Shown one piece after another: positions 18,991 to 31,422 of a DNA stretch of 64,000 nt (its first letter is position 1; each line of letters opens with the position of its first letter). The position numbers and the translations under genes are program-made. The stretch comes from Paramyrothecium sp. XJ0827 (taxonomy: Eukaryota; Ascomycota; Sordariomycetes; Hypocreales; Stachybotryaceae): contig JAJFPB010000007.1 in the NCBI GenBank assembly GCA_020881915.1, positions 1,054,001 to 1,118,000 on the forward strand, written 5' to 3'. The notes below the pieces were generated by a model that saw only the letters and a list, made by a program, of their open reading frames with translations, had not been told where the DNA came from and did not search any database.

Positions 18991-21460
18991 CGGGGCAGGG
19001 CAATCAAAGCTCGAATGAAAGATATTTCTGTCGACTCTGTTCGTGCAAAGCGGGCGAATCGTTCGTCTTTATATAATCTGCCAAGGTTTCGATAGTTGGT
19101 TTAGTTCGAGTCTACTTGAAGCCATGCTGAGCCAGTAGGCGTTGACCAAGTCAACATGAGCTTGCGTGTAGAAGCTATGCTGTAGTCCACATGATTAAAA
19201 TTCCACGTCGAGAGATCTTAGCCGATGACATCACAGTCTGGTCTCGAATAGCAGCGCAATATAGTCCAGGTAGCATATTCGATCCTTAGGGGCTCATGGA
19301 TCGCGTGTTGCTTCCTTGGAAGTGAGACTTGGCAGCGTCGGAGGGAGCCGTGTCCCTGCATTAGGCGGCTTTTGGTGCGGCCCAGCTATAGCTGCGAGTT
19401 GTTATGGAGTGAATTGCACATCCGTCAATGGAATGAATGTATTACATGAGGCGGCTGGTTTGGTGAGCCTGGAGCAGGCAAGATGTATAGAGAGAAATGA
19501 TATGTATGCATGGTCCCTTTATCGCTGCGTGCGGTCTGTGAATTACACACTATTAGGAGAGCACTCACAATTCGCGCAATATTGCATGTGCTTCTAGGGT
19601 GCGATATTGGCTCAGAAAGACAGGGTGACCTGTGATAGTTCAGACGATAGTTGTCATGCACGATTCTTTCACCGCGGGCGACCCCTTGCAGAAGACAAGG
19701 CCAGGTGCATTGAGGCACGGATGCCGCATTGAAGCACTGCGATTCATGCTTTGACCATGCGTGCCCAAGATGAGGTACCTGTGCTGGGTGTTTGGCCGAC
19801 AGATGCGGGCGGGTTTGGCCAGCGGAGTACCTCGGGCAGTTGTTGGTAGTAGGCCTTGGGAGGGGAGGGAGATGGTACAAGTGTTTGGAACAGCAAGGGC
19901 CCGTCAGGTTGAGGTACATTACCTGAGCTGGGTAGCAGCAACAGGACGTCAGCAGGGCGTTGGGTAAAATTGGGTACCTTTGTGCAGGACGCCGGCTAAT
20001 GCAGCTGGATGGATTACGCAACGGGCAGCTAAGGCAATGCAATAGCATCGTCCATCCACCCACCTACTGGACTGGAACGCCCTGCAGCAGGGCCGGGCCA
20101 CCCAACGACGAAACTCTCCGCGGCTTCCGATTTGCTGCAGTAACGTTATTTTGCCAACGGCTCTGCGCATGCTCTTTTATTCTGTTTCTGATTCTTGCTT
20201 TCTTGGTTTTTTTCTGCTTTGCACACCAAACATCGTCTGAGAGCGGCCTCCGTCAGAAACCTAGTTTGGTTACTGAGCTGCTGAGCTCGGCCTAGCTCAC
20301 GTCCGAAAGAAGCTCCGTCGTCGGCGTCTGGACCGGATTGGATTGAGAATCTGGGGGAGAACAAGGTACCTTTGTTGCGCTTCGCTGTGCGGGCGGTACC
20401 TCGGAGGGGCTGGGCTTGCTGGGCTTGCTGGGCTCGCTGGGTTCGGCTGTCTTAGCGGTCGACGCTAGCGCACTCAACTGTTACCGGGGTACCTGAGCGC
20501 ACCGGGTCTGGGCCGGGCGACTGCAAGGTACCCCAACATCGGGGGCCTTCCTCACCTCCCCCCCCTCCGGTCCTGGCACAGCATTGGCACCTGGGCCTCT
20601 CTGAAGCCACTGGCAGCGCAAAGCAAACAAGTTCTCGTTATCACCAACCAACCAACCATCCGCATCCACATCTTGCATCCGCATCCCGCATCCACTTCCA
20701 TCCCAATCCCTCCCACCCTCCACCACCACCACTCCCCGATCTTCTCCCCGTGCATTGCGTCGCCCGTCTTGGATTCATCACCGCCCCATTTTTATCCTTT
20801 GCCCACCTCGGCTCCTGGTCGCATCCAAGTGCTCGTCTTCGTCTTCTCAACGCATTCTTTGCTTGCGCTCTGATCCTCCTCCGTTAAGCTTCGCTCCCCT
20901 CACCCTCACTCTGACCATCATCATCACCGTCGACATCCCGGCTCGGTCCGCGTGCGTGCCCCCGACAGTCTCCCAACACGTCACGCCCAGCTTCCCGACC
21001 CCAAACGAAATGCTTCCCGCGGCCTTTTTCGTGAACTGACGTTGTCTCGTCTCTGACCGACCGGTCCGGTGCACACTGCACTGCATGCTCCTCGACTGCC
21101 AACCGTCTCGTAGCATCTGCAACCCACGTCACGTCCACTACGATTGACCGACGCCGCTTCGTGCACGTCGACCGAAAACGGAGTCCACCAACCCGCTGCA
21201 AGCACGTTGCCGCCGTTTCTTGAACGGTTCAGACTCAACATCGACGACGGCACCCTCCACAATCCCACCATCATAAACCTCCTCAATACCGCACCTGCTC
21301 CTCCACCATCTCGGTATTCAATCCGCCGGCAACCCGATTTCCCGGAATCCCGACAAAGCCAACAGCGCGTGCACAATACTCCAACCCTTCCAACCTAGGC
21401 CTCTTGAGGCCTCTGCAACATCCCCCAACCTCAAACCCGGCGCCCCGCCTCAACTTCGAA
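18991..21460. other. Long intergenic region and SIP5 leader
   Basis: No gene is seen. From 19,770 to 20,540 the motif GGTACC recurs (see findings), with a 9-bp GGGCTTGCT tandem at 20412-20438. From about 20,640 to 21,460 the plus strand is strongly pyrimidine-rich, as in long 5' leaders of well-expressed fungal genes. Open frames here lack protein-like composition. Confidence 0.5.
20412..20438. repeat. 9-bp tandem repeat, three units
   Basis: GGGCTTGCT, GGGCTTGCT and GGGCTCGCT lie head to tail, followed by a weaker fourth copy. It sits about 1 kb upstream of SIP5. Confidence 0.8.
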
Positions 21461-24051
21461 ATGGGCAACTCGAATACGAAGGAATCCCGCGAGGGATCCG
21501 ATGGTCTGTCCAACCGTCGCGCCGCCGGCGATCCTTCTGCCGCTCCTGGCCGCGAAAGCAACCGCGATCCCGCTTCTAGGTCGCGCAATCGCATGAGCAG
21601 GCCCGACCTGTCGCTTCTCGGCCTATCCACTCATAGCTCCTCTCGTGATCGGGAGCGCCCTGATGCACCATTTGAGCACCGCGAGACAAGGCAGGAGCGG
21701 GAAGCTCGAAGGCTCGAGCGCGAGCGAGCTCTCCGTGCCAAGGAGCGTGAACGGAGTCTCCGGGAGGAACACGTCGACGGAGGTTATCTCGTCACTCTCG
21801 GCGTTTACACCGGCACCGAGGACTTTAGCAAGCCCGTCGTGAGGCAACTGCAGGTAAGCTATGGATCGTTCCTCTGTCACTGTGACCTTGACCTAGCCCA
21901 ACGCCAGAGTCCCAGGCAGCTGCTGTCACCATGATCAAGTGCTAACACGCTGTCCAGCTTGAGCGTAAACTGGCTCCATTCTGGCGTGGTCTTAACGACT
22001 GGTCGGATAGCTGGGCTGAGCATCAGCTTGTCGCTGCTGCCCGTGGTCTGCCGATCCCCGCCGCAGACGCACCTCCAGACCCCGAACTCATGCCTCGACC
22101 GCCCCCTGTATCCTCATCACCAGGGAACATGAACAACCTGACTGTGCCCATCGGTCCCAGATCACTTTCCGCGGCTTCCGACAATAGTGCCTCCGGAACT
22201 TCGGCCCTTCCCTCGCCAGTGTCACCTGGCCCCAGCAAGGGCATTCCTTTCAAGCCTCGAGCCAAAGCTTTGGCGGCCGCCCTTAGCGTGGGCTCGCGCA
22301 ATGCCTCGTCCACAGACCTGGCCCCCAAGGAGATCAACCTAGCCCACGACCCCTTTGTCAATGGTCAGCCTCTCGAGGTGTTCCTCTACAAGGATGCTTC
22401 GGAGTGCCCCATCTGCTTTCTATCCTACCCACCCTATCTCAACAGCACGAGGTGCTGCGATCAACCCATCTGCAGCGAATGTTTTGTTCAGATCAAGCGA
22501 GCAGAACCCCATCTGCCGGAACATCACCCCAATGGGCAAGCTCGAGACCCCAACGAGGGTCTTACCGCCGAGGACCCCCCCGAAATGCTCATTTCCACAC
22601 CTTCGGCGTGCCCATACTGTCAGCAACCCGAGTTCGGCGTCACCTACGAACCACCACCGTTCCGCCGCGGCTTGGCCTATGCTTCCACAGGCCTGCCCGG
22701 GAGCACGGCCATGTCCTCCCAGACCTCTCTCAACGCCACGAGTCCCGGCGCGACAACGGGGCGGAGACGCACGCATAGCCTGTCCGCGACCGCGCCCAAT
22801 GTGATCACCACGGACCGAGTACGACCGGATTGGGCTACGAAATTGGCGGCCGCTCGTGCTCATCAGGCGCGACGGGCGGCGGCCGCCACCGCGCTTCACA
22901 CCGCTGCTTTCCTGGTCGGTGGGAGCGAGCAACGATCCATCCTACGACCCGGAAGGTTCAGCCGCAGAAACACAGGCAACGCTGGCGCCCAGGCTAGTCC
23001 GGGCCAGCCCGATGGCCTGGACATCCCCGAGCCAGATAGAGGGACGTCAACTCATCATGCGGACGGCAGCCGGCGCACCCGGATGGAAGAACTCGAGGAG
23101 ATGATGTTCTTGGAGGCTGTACGCCTGTCTCTTGCTTCTGAACAAGATCGCAGGAAGAAGGAAGAGAAGGCCCTACGCAAGGAAGCCAAGGCACGGGAGA
23201 AGGAAGAGCGAAAAGCGCTCAAGAAGCAGGGCCGTGACCCCTACGGCGGGCACACGAGCGGTGCTAGCGGCAGCAGCTTGTCTCTGGGTTTAGGACGCAG
23301 GCGTGGCAATAGTGCTGCCAGCAACCTGCGGATGGAGGCTACTGTTCTCGGTGCCTCGCAGGCTCCTGCCGGCCTGGAACGAGAAGACACGGCGGACTCC
23401 TTCGCCGGCAAAGGCAAGGCTGTTGACCGTGGACTAGCAGAGTCGGCTGGCGAGGGAAGTTCGTCCGCGGCCTCGTTACCGATCCCTACAGGTAGCGGGC
23501 GGACCGGATCCCACCTGCGACAAATGAGCAACGCCTCCTCGCTCGGGTCGTCCCTGGCAGATACCCCAGCTGGTAGCTTCAGCGCTGGTGGTTACGCAGG
23601 TCCCGAAGGCGGCGATGCCCGGTCGGGGGGGCACAACACCGGAAGCGGGAACGACGACGGTGACCGAGACACGGGGAACGAGCCCATGTTCAACTTTCGC
23701 AGCCTCGCCGAGATAGTCGGTGTGAATATCGACGATGGATCCGCGCGCCGACCAGAGTGGGAGGAGAACGATTCACCCGTAGGCTCCGCGCCGGCACGGC
23801 CGCTCTCGCAAGTGAAGGAGGACGACATGGAAGAGGCCGAGGCCGAACACGTGGAAGGGGACACCGGCGCCCTCGGGACTCAAGAAGTAAGGGCGAACAC
23901 CAGCACAAACAAGCCCGAACTACAAGGATACACGGTGGCCACGCCGGAGCTGACGATTACGCCCGAAACCCCGGCCATCGAGGGCGCACCTTCCGAGCTC
24001 AAGAGGTTGGGCGAATCGAGCGTCACCGAGCCAACACGACAAGCAAGCTAA
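21461..24051 (+). CDS. SIP5 homolog with RING-like zinc domain, 828 aa
   Basis: Homolog of yeast Sip5, a protein that binds the Snf1 kinase and its phosphatase Glc7-Reg1. Exon 1 is 21461-21853 and exon 2 is 21958-24051, phase-0 junction. The N-terminus MGNSNTKES fits the N-myristoylation consensus (Gly2, Thr6), suggesting membrane anchoring. Residues about 265-320 hold the family core: [24 protein letters not shown], then [13 protein letters not shown], with a later [11 protein letters not shown] pair, together an eight-Cys RING-type zinc site. Around residue 510, [17 protein letters not shown] resembles a ubiquitin-interacting motif and runs into a highly charged helix ([20 protein letters not shown]). 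The rest is low-complexity and Ser/Gly/Pro-rich, so probably disordered. The RING plus UIM-like layout hints at a ubiquitin role, which is inference. Confidence 0.93.
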
Positions 24052-24664
24052 GTGAGAAAGGGGCTTCTAAACATGTCGAAGGGAGTTGGGGGCATGCATA
24101 TAGGGAAGAACTATTGCGAGGAGAATGGGTCAAGAAAGGGGATACTAATGAGAGAGGGAGATGTCGGTTCTCACCGTGTTTGATATACGGCAGCATTCCG
24201 TTTCTTGCATGAAATACTGGTCTGGGCCGCGGTTCACACACAGGGAAAGATTCAGGATCATGGGTGACGGCAGCCATACATGTAAGACGAGTAAAGCATT
24301 GGGTTCATAGATTCACGAGTATACACTTTCAATACAGCGATGACAAGACATCTGGATATCTGTTTCGATACATGGCAACCAGTGCGGAGTCGTGAGTCTC
24401 ATTGCATTGGCATCAAGCCTAAGATTATATTCATCAGCCCTAGCAAGTGAGGGCGGCGTAAGATATGTAGAAGCGCATGCGCTTGAGAAAATATGTGTCC
24501 AGGGGAAGAAGTAGAGGGGAAAAAGGAGAAGAGAAAAAAAGAAGAGAGAAAAGAGGACAATAGTTTCATGAACGAGGCAGTGTTTGACTGCTCACACCAA
24601 AAAAGGCATTTTTCTTGAGAGATTCCCATGATGACCGGCTCCAGTCATCTAGATCGGAGGCCGT
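24052..24664. other. Convergent spacer between SIP5 and the PL4 gene
   Basis: It contains the 3' ends of both genes. There is a purine-rich run near 24510-24560 (GGAAAAAGGAGAAGAG...) and no coding signal. Confidence 0.5.
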
Positions 24665-26333
24665 CTAATTGAAGAGCTCGACGTAGTCAAAAATCTAGGT
24701 TTTAGTCAGTAAGCTACTCAGGATTGGTCGAAGAAAAAGTGAAACGTACCACATTGGCGCTGAGGAAGCCAGTGGCACCCGAGCCAGAGGCAACGTTGAT
24801 GGTGATGGTGTTGGCGCCCGTCTTGAGGGTGCCGGCGGGAATAGCCACGTCGTAGACCTCGCCATAGCCGCGGTAGGCACCGCGGGTGACGCCGCGCGAG
24901 TCAATCTTGGGGGGCGCGGCGGGCGTGGGGCCGTTCCAGCCGTTGACCGTAGCAACGGGGCGGCCGCCGCCGAAGCTCAGGGTGGTGGCGATGCGCAGGG
25001 TGACGGTGCCGGAGGGGACGGAGGGCAGGTCGAAGCGGATCGTCTGCGGGTTGTTGACGTCCTTGAACAGGGCCATGGCGAAGTCATTGGGGGTGGAGGA
25101 GCCGACGGTGTAGGTCAGGGGCCCCCAGGAGGCCATGCGCTTGTCCGAGGGGTGCATGCGCAGGATCTTGTCGAAGTTGCGGAAGCCGGCAGGCTGGCCG
25201 TCGACGTCGCCGATGCGCCAGATGGTGTTGCGGGCGGGCTGGCTGGAGGCGATGTTCTTGGCGACGGTGGCGCCGCGGGAGACGGTGACGGAGGCGGTGG
25301 CGACCTTGTACTCGGTCTGGTACAGCACCATGGTGTAGGTGCCGGGCTTCATGAGCGGCGAGGTGAAGGCGCCGGCGGCGTTGGCGTAGGTCCAGTACTG
25401 GGCGGCGTCGTTGTACCAGTGCACGACGCGCTGGTACTTGGCGTCGACGCCCGAGACGGTGCCGGCGACGCGGCCGCGCTCCGAGTCCGGGACGTAGCCC
25501 TTGAGGCCGAGGCCGCCGTACCACGACAGGTCGGCGCCGGTGCCGGAGGGCGTGCCGGTGCGGGAGAACTGGATGTAGTAGGGCCCGTGGAAGCCCATGC
25601 GCCAGTCCTCGGTGCGCACGTGGCCGCTGTTCATGTAGAAGTAGAGGTGCGAGGTGGGCGCGCCGACGTTGGTGTTAATGTCGCGGAAGAAGGGCCCGCC
25701 CGACGACGACTCGTACTGCGGGATCACCATGCAGGCGCGGATGGGCTCGGGCGTCGTCTCGCCGTACACGCAGTGCACCTTGTCGTCGATGAAGCGCTGC
25801 GACGAGTAGAACTTGGACCGCGTCTCGCCGTTGACGACGAAGACGTCGGAGCCCTCGACCGTGGCCGACGACGGCGACGTGGTCGACGCCGAGCCGAAGG
25901 GGTGCTCGTTGGGCAGGACGCTGCTGCTCAGGCGCGCCAGGTACCGCAGCTCGCCGGGCCCGTACGGCTGCGTGATGTGCGTGCCGAGGTAGATGGTCGA
26001 GTCGCCGGCCTTGGCCATGATGTACTGCGTGATGCCGCTGCCCTCGCACGTCACCTTGACCACGTCGCCGACCTTGGTGGCGGCCGCGGGCGCCCCGAGC
26101 CCGGACCCGACGTGGGTGCCCTTGCCCTCGGTCGTCTGCAGCTCGACGCCGCGGTACCGGATCGACGTGATGTCGCAGTTGGCCCGGTTGACAGTGAAGA
26201 CGAGGCTGTTGGAGGACCCGGCGTCGACGACGATGCTGTTGCCCGACGTGGTGAAGCCGAAGGCGGCCTGGACGGCGGCCGGCGCCACGGAGCCGAGGAG
26301 CAGGACGGCGGCCCGGGTGAGGGAGGCGACCAT
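24665..26333 (-). CDS. Rhamnogalacturonan endolyase, PL4, 537 aa
   Basis: Secreted enzyme that cleaves the rhamnogalacturonan I backbone of pectin by beta-elimination. Exon 1 is 26333-24750 and exon 2 is 24694-24665, with a 55-bp intron; exon 2 encodes only IFDYVELFN and stop. Signal peptide [23 protein letters not shown], with the mature end AFGFTTSG. Three PL4 parts are seen. The N-terminal beta-sandwich lyase domain has [13 protein letters not shown] (Lys174) and [13 protein letters not shown] (His238), matching the catalytic Lys and His of Aspergillus RGL4. A fibronectin-III-like middle follows ([15 protein letters not shown]). The C-terminal jelly-roll is carbohydrate-binding ([14 protein letters not shown] ... 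ATVNGWNG). The length equals the family norm (about 530). The start was chosen at 26333 because the residues before it lie in the GA-repeat leader. The third codon position is extremely GC-rich, which creates long false frames on the other strand. Confidence 0.95.
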
Positions 26334-29300
26334 CTTTGCCAACTTCTTTTCTTGAGAAAGAGAGAGAGAGAGAGAGAGAAACAGGGGTAACGAAACAGGA
26401 GGACAAGAAAAGAATGGCTCAGCAGATGGCACAAAGAGAATGGTATCTGATCAACAGACGAGACTCGATGATCTGCAGATGAGGCACCTTCTCATGGGCA
26501 AGGGGGCGGGAGAGCAGTAGGTTTTATTGTTCTCCCCTTCCCTCCCTCCCGGCCGATGTTCACGATATGCCGACATAACTAACATAGTTTATACAAGACA
26601 CAAGGGGCCGGGCTCTCATCCTGGCAACGGGCCCAATTCCCACCAACCAAGCCCCAAGTAGACCTCGAAAACTCCACACCTGGTCCCCGTTGCTCATAGC
26701 CCTCCGGAGCCGGGGTCTTTCGCCCGACGCATGGGGGTGGGAGAGAAAAAAAACAGATGCCATGTGCTAGAGCACCAGACGAACTAATGCCCATATTGGG
26801 GAAGGGGGGGGCCAAAGACGAGATGAAACATGGTGCGCTCGTGATCCCGTTCTGGAGCTGCTTTTCCCGCCTTGGGGCGCTGGCCTAGGTGCGATTGGAG
26901 GGGTATTGGTTTGGCTCGGCAGGTTCCCGGAAGCAGTTTGCATGCCCGACAGGACGGGTCGCCCAGAGATTCGGCGAGGGTCCAGGGATCTGTTCGTTTC
27001 GTTTTGCTGCTGGGATGGAAGGGGGGGAGATGAGCGGTTGGCTGTAAGGGACAAGATCATTGGCAGGTTGCGCAATAGACGGCCCCATTCTGCTATCAAT
27101 GATTATGAAACGTTATCAAATGAGCCTTTCACAAATGCGCCCAGAGACTCTTTTCCACCTGTTTGCTGATGGGCCTCAGGGTAAAGCTTTGCTGCTGCTG
27201 ATTCCTTGTGGCTCGCCGCTTGAAGTGAGAGCGAGCTTGGCTTCTGCGGTCTCTCTGCTCGGGTGACAGGACGATCAACTCCGGACAGACGGAGAATGCC
27301 AGGGCTCCCCCCCTCATGCTGGCCAGGCGGAGGAACTGCGATGCAGAAGACGGCGCATTCTTGTCCGAAGGTGCCATGCGGGCTGTTGGTGAAGAGGGTG
27401 CGGATGGGGAGGGGCATTGACGATCACCTGCGATCATCTCGCCATAGACTAGGAGATGAGGATTGCGGGCATCGTTCCTCGGAGGGTAGGGCTGAAACGA
27501 GACAAGGCCGCGACGGCCCAGAGCGAGCAAGCCATCGTGCTGGGAGCCGGCATACCAGTCTCTGCGATGGCAACCACCGAGTTGTGCTCTGCTCATATCA
27601 ATGCTCTCTCTAGGCTTCATCTACCCACGACGGACTACGAGAGCTAGCCACTTTATCGGCTCCCCTCCGCAGCCCATCTGCCGTCCAGACCTGCACCCCG
27701 GACTTCCTGCGCCAATGCGACAGTCGAACGACGTCATCGAGAGGCTGCTCGGCTGTATCGGCAGGGCCAAGCCTCTTGAGATTGGAGGACCGCCGCTGGT
27801 GGGGAGGGGCGCGTTTCCGCAGGGGTGTCCAGGAGGAAAAAGGGCACCAACCTGAAAGTGGCAGTTGGGGGCAGAGGAGAACGCAGCCAGCTCGTCGCTT
27901 TGATGGCGCGAGAAGGGCCGTTCTTGCTGTGATTTTATCGGGGACGCGGGTTCTTTTTGTCTTGGGGAGATTTGGGGGATACCATTCGGAGTGCGGCGCC
28001 CGCTTCGATGGTGGGATGGGAGTTGAAGGTGCGGCGTTGTTGTCTTGTCACGACGGTGTCGCCGAGCTAGAATATCGCGGCACAATCATTGTCGTTATTC
28101 TTGGCGCGAAGAATGATTCTAGAATTCTTTTAATCCTTCTTGCTATAAACACATTAGCAAAGTCTTTTCAGAAAACCTAGGCAAATGCGTCTTCTCGTGA
28201 TCTTGATGATTAGCTATTTCCGTTGTGGTCAATTGCACCTAAACTTGGTATCACGCCCTCGCTCGATCCAGTATCAAGGTAACGTACATCATCCACAATG
28301 AATGCGCCAGACCAGCTGTGCCTCCCAGAACAGTGCGTGTTTAGGTACGGATACGCTACTCTGCCGCATTCAGGTCATCGAACGACAACAGCTTGTGCCG
28401 CCGAGTCAGCGATCCGCATGCCGTCTCGGTTGTCTCCCGTGCCTCTCTGGCCTGGCCTCCTGCAAGCAACATCGCCAGACTGACGTGCTTTGCCCAACCC
28501 AGCAAAAAGACGTGTTTAGCATCAACTGCCTCTCTTTCCCTTTTTTCCCCTGCCAAGATCCGTGCTTCCCGCCCTCTCTATTGGCTACTATACGTGCCTC
28601 GTCCATCTTCGTCCAAGCCAAGCTGATCCTCATTGGCCCCGGCCGACGAGACCCTGCCGATTTTCCCCTTTTCCTTCCAGAAGGGGTGATCCCTGGTCTG
28701 CGGCACCACAAAACCCGGATCCTTCAGCCCTGATATCGTCCAAGCTTTTTCCGCTATCAACCTGACGGCGGCACAGCAGCAATCATCGCGGCACAGCAAG
28801 ACGTTCCTGGGCCGGAAGAGAATGCAGCTCGACGGCAAAGGCGCCGCTCGCCGTGCTGCCGTCGTCCCTGGCGTCATTAAACTCCTCCCCGTCTGCTTTC
28901 TCGATGCAACCCTGGGTTGCGTGGCGTGTCCCGAAAAAGCAACCGGGGAAACGCGCGAGGTAGTCTTGCCGTAGTGTTTCTAAAAATAAAAACAAAGATC
29001 GTAGCTCGTCCAATCTCTGCGCTGCGCTCCCCATATGCCGTAGACTTGCCACAACGGGGTATGGCTCGACCACGACGGTCCTTGGGCTGATCCTCCCAGA
29101 TCATGTATATTTACTCTCAGCCTCGCCCAGCTGAATGTGCTTGTCCATCCCAAAGCAACAGTGTTTCTTCAGTCTTCTCTATTTCCTTATTTCCTAGTGT
29201 ACAAAGCCAGTCTTTCACTTGCACCACCATCCATTCGATTCTATTTTTTCGTCCTTCTTTTGGTCCATCTCGCCTTATCACGTCTCTCATTTTAACAAAC

Positions 29301-29359
29301 GACTTCACTCTTCTTTTCTCACCTCTTTTCATCGCTCTCTAAGCAAATCAAACGACATC
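26334..29359. other. Divergent 3-kb spacer between PL4 and GH71
   Basis: I find no gene. Many short frames exist on both strands, but none shows a domain. The last 250 bp before GH71 are strongly CT-rich on the plus strand (leader). As the shared upstream region of two secreted-type polysaccharidase genes it may hold common control sites, but I could not pick one out. Confidence 0.45.
26357..26379. repeat. GA/CT dinucleotide tract in the PL4 leader
   Basis: About eleven AG units in a row, 24 bp before the start codon of the PL4 gene. On the coding strand it is a CT tract, typical of pyrimidine-rich leaders near fungal transcription starts. Confidence 0.9.
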
Positions 29360-30707
29360 ATGGCTGGACGACAGGTTTACGCTCACTACATGCTCGGCCT
29401 CACCTACGGCCAGACCCCCGAGCACTGGGCCAAGGAGATCAACGACGCCAAGGCCGTTGGCATCGACGGCTTCGCCCTCAATGTCGGCCCCCACGACAGC
29501 TGGACCTGGGAGCAGGTCAACCACGCCTACGTCGCCGCCGAGAACGCCGGCTTCCAGATGTTCATCTCCTTCGACATGGCCGTCGGCGAGTGGAGCCCCC
29601 AGGCCGTCATCGACCTCATCAACGCCTACAAGGACTCGCCCGCCCAGACCCGCGTCAACGGCGCCCCCATGGTCAGCACCTTCGAGGGCCCCGCCTGGGC
29701 CGGCAACTGGCCCGGCGTGCGCGACGCCGTCGGCGGCCTGTACCTGGTCCCCGACTGGAGCAGCTTGGGACCCTACGGCCTGGACGAGTCCAAGATGAGC
29801 GTGATCGATGGTCACTGTACGTTCATCCCGGAATCCGGCCCCGCCACGAGACGCCTTTACTGACATGCTTGACTGTAGTCCACTGGGGCGCCTGGCCCAA
29901 TGCCGGCGAGCTCACCAAGAACCCTGCCGATGACATCCTGTACAAGAACATGCTCAACGAAAGGTCCAAGTCGTACATGATGGGCGTCAGCCCGTGGTTC
30001 TACACCAGTACGTCACCTACCATGAGGCCCCCCGGACATAGACCGTTGTTGCTAACCACCAAACCCCCATTGCAGACCTCCCCCAGTACAACAAGAACTG
30101 GTTCTTCAGCAGCGACTCGCTCTGGTTCGACCGCTGGCAGCAGGCCATCGACATCCTCCCGGAGTTCATCGAGATCATCACCTGGAACGACTTCGGCGAG
30201 GCCAGCTACATCAGCGACCCGGCGCCGCAGCAGATCGTGGCCGGCGCCAACGCCTTCGTCGACGGCCACGACCACGCCGCCTTCCGCGCCGTGCTGCCCT
30301 ACTTCATCCAGGCGTACAAGCAGGGCAAGCGCACGCTCGACCAGCCGCCCGCCGACGAGGCCATCGCCTACTACCGCACGACGCCGGCGCACGCGGGGCC
30401 CAACGGCGGCACCATCTGGGGCCAGACGGGCGGGCTCAACGCGGCCGACGGCGCCATCGACGCCGTCAACGTCATCACCGTCACCGTCGACGAGACGGAG
30501 CTCATCGTCTCCATCGGCGGCCAGAACCAGTCCTTCACCACCGGCGGCGGCGAGTTCCCGGCCAAGTACCACCAGGTGCCCTTCAACGGCCTGACGGGCG
30601 ACGTGACCCTCTACATGAACGGCCGCGCCGTCACCGGCCCGCCCATCACCAACGCCCTGCCCGCCACGGGCTACGTCAACTTCAACTCGCTTGCCATCCG
30701 CCTGTAA
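29360..30707 (+). CDS. GH71 alpha-1,3-glucanase (mutanase-like), 405 aa
   Basis: A glycoside hydrolase 71 enzyme acting on alpha-1,3-glucan, a fungal wall polymer. Exons are 29360-29816, 29879-30007 and 30076-30707, with all junctions in frame. The product starts MAGRQVYAHYMLGLTYGQ, directly in the first barrel strand of the family. Further family blocks are GIDGFALNVGPHDSW, FEGPAWAGNWPGV, WGAWPN, GVSPWFYT, ITWNDFGEASYI and a C-terminal beta domain (DAVNVITVTVDETELIVSIG). There is no signal peptide: the preceding codons are untranslated leader without another ATG in frame. Most GH71 enzymes are secreted, so this one may act inside the cell, leave by another route, or be annotated from a wrong start. 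There is no CBM24 or other binding module. Candidate roles are wall remodelling or degradation of foreign fungal wall. Confidence 0.92.
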
Positions 30708-31422
30708 GAGGGCGGGAGAGGATCAGGAATGCTGTGTGTGAGAGAGAGAAAAGATGAGATGTCTATAAGGTGAAAGTGTGATGAGGACGCAGTGTAACGC
30801 GATGGATGATTGGATGGACTCTTCTTCGTCTGTTGCTTTTTTAAAAAAATTCTTCTTCTACGTAGTTAATTCCCGGCCAGCTCCGGACAATATCCATTTA
30901 CCCTCACCACTTGATATCCGCTGTGACGTCGACCCGGGAGTTGTAGCCTTGGCGGCAAGGGGGAAGCCATTTGTCGTATTTGAACCGGGAACCGAAGACT
31001 GCCCAGATGACGAAACTGTTTACGCCTTCGTAAGACTCTTGCCTTTTCAACCAATTGCTGATTTGCCGGGACATCGTCGATAGCGTACGACAGCCGCAAA
31101 GACGCGTAATGGGCTGTGCTGGAGCCCTGCTCGTCGGTTGTTCCGCGTATCCAATGGCTGGGTCCGTGGGCGCCGATGGAGGACCCGCGGACGGCCGAAT
31201 CGGTGCCGATACGAATGACGGGGAGCTTATTTAATGGACGAGGCAGTGATGCGAGTAGAAAGACACAAAGTTATCAAGCAAAAATAGACAATTCCATCAG
31301 TAAGACAGAAAGCAAGCTATTATTTTCTTTGAGCAAAGAGGTAGTTCCATCTGCTAGGCGACTCCTCCCACCCTTGGCTTATAAGTAGTAAGTTGACCAG
31401 CACTTCACCAGTTCCCACAGTA
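30708..31422. other. GH71 3' flank and tRNA upstream region
   Basis: It contains a GA-rich run just after the GH71 stop and a T/A-rich stretch near 30840. No conserved frame. Confidence 0.5.

Noticed and set aside
19425..20063. 212-codon minus-strand frame
   Set aside because: Composition is Pro/His/Cys/Ser-rich without any fold-like pattern, and it crosses the GGTACC motif cluster. No partner exon or homology signature is seen.
25152..26390. 412-codon plus-strand frame opposite the PL4 gene
   Set aside because: It is Gly/Ala/Val/Arg/Asp-rich, as expected from the GC-rich third positions of the PL4 gene read from the other strand. No domain is visible.
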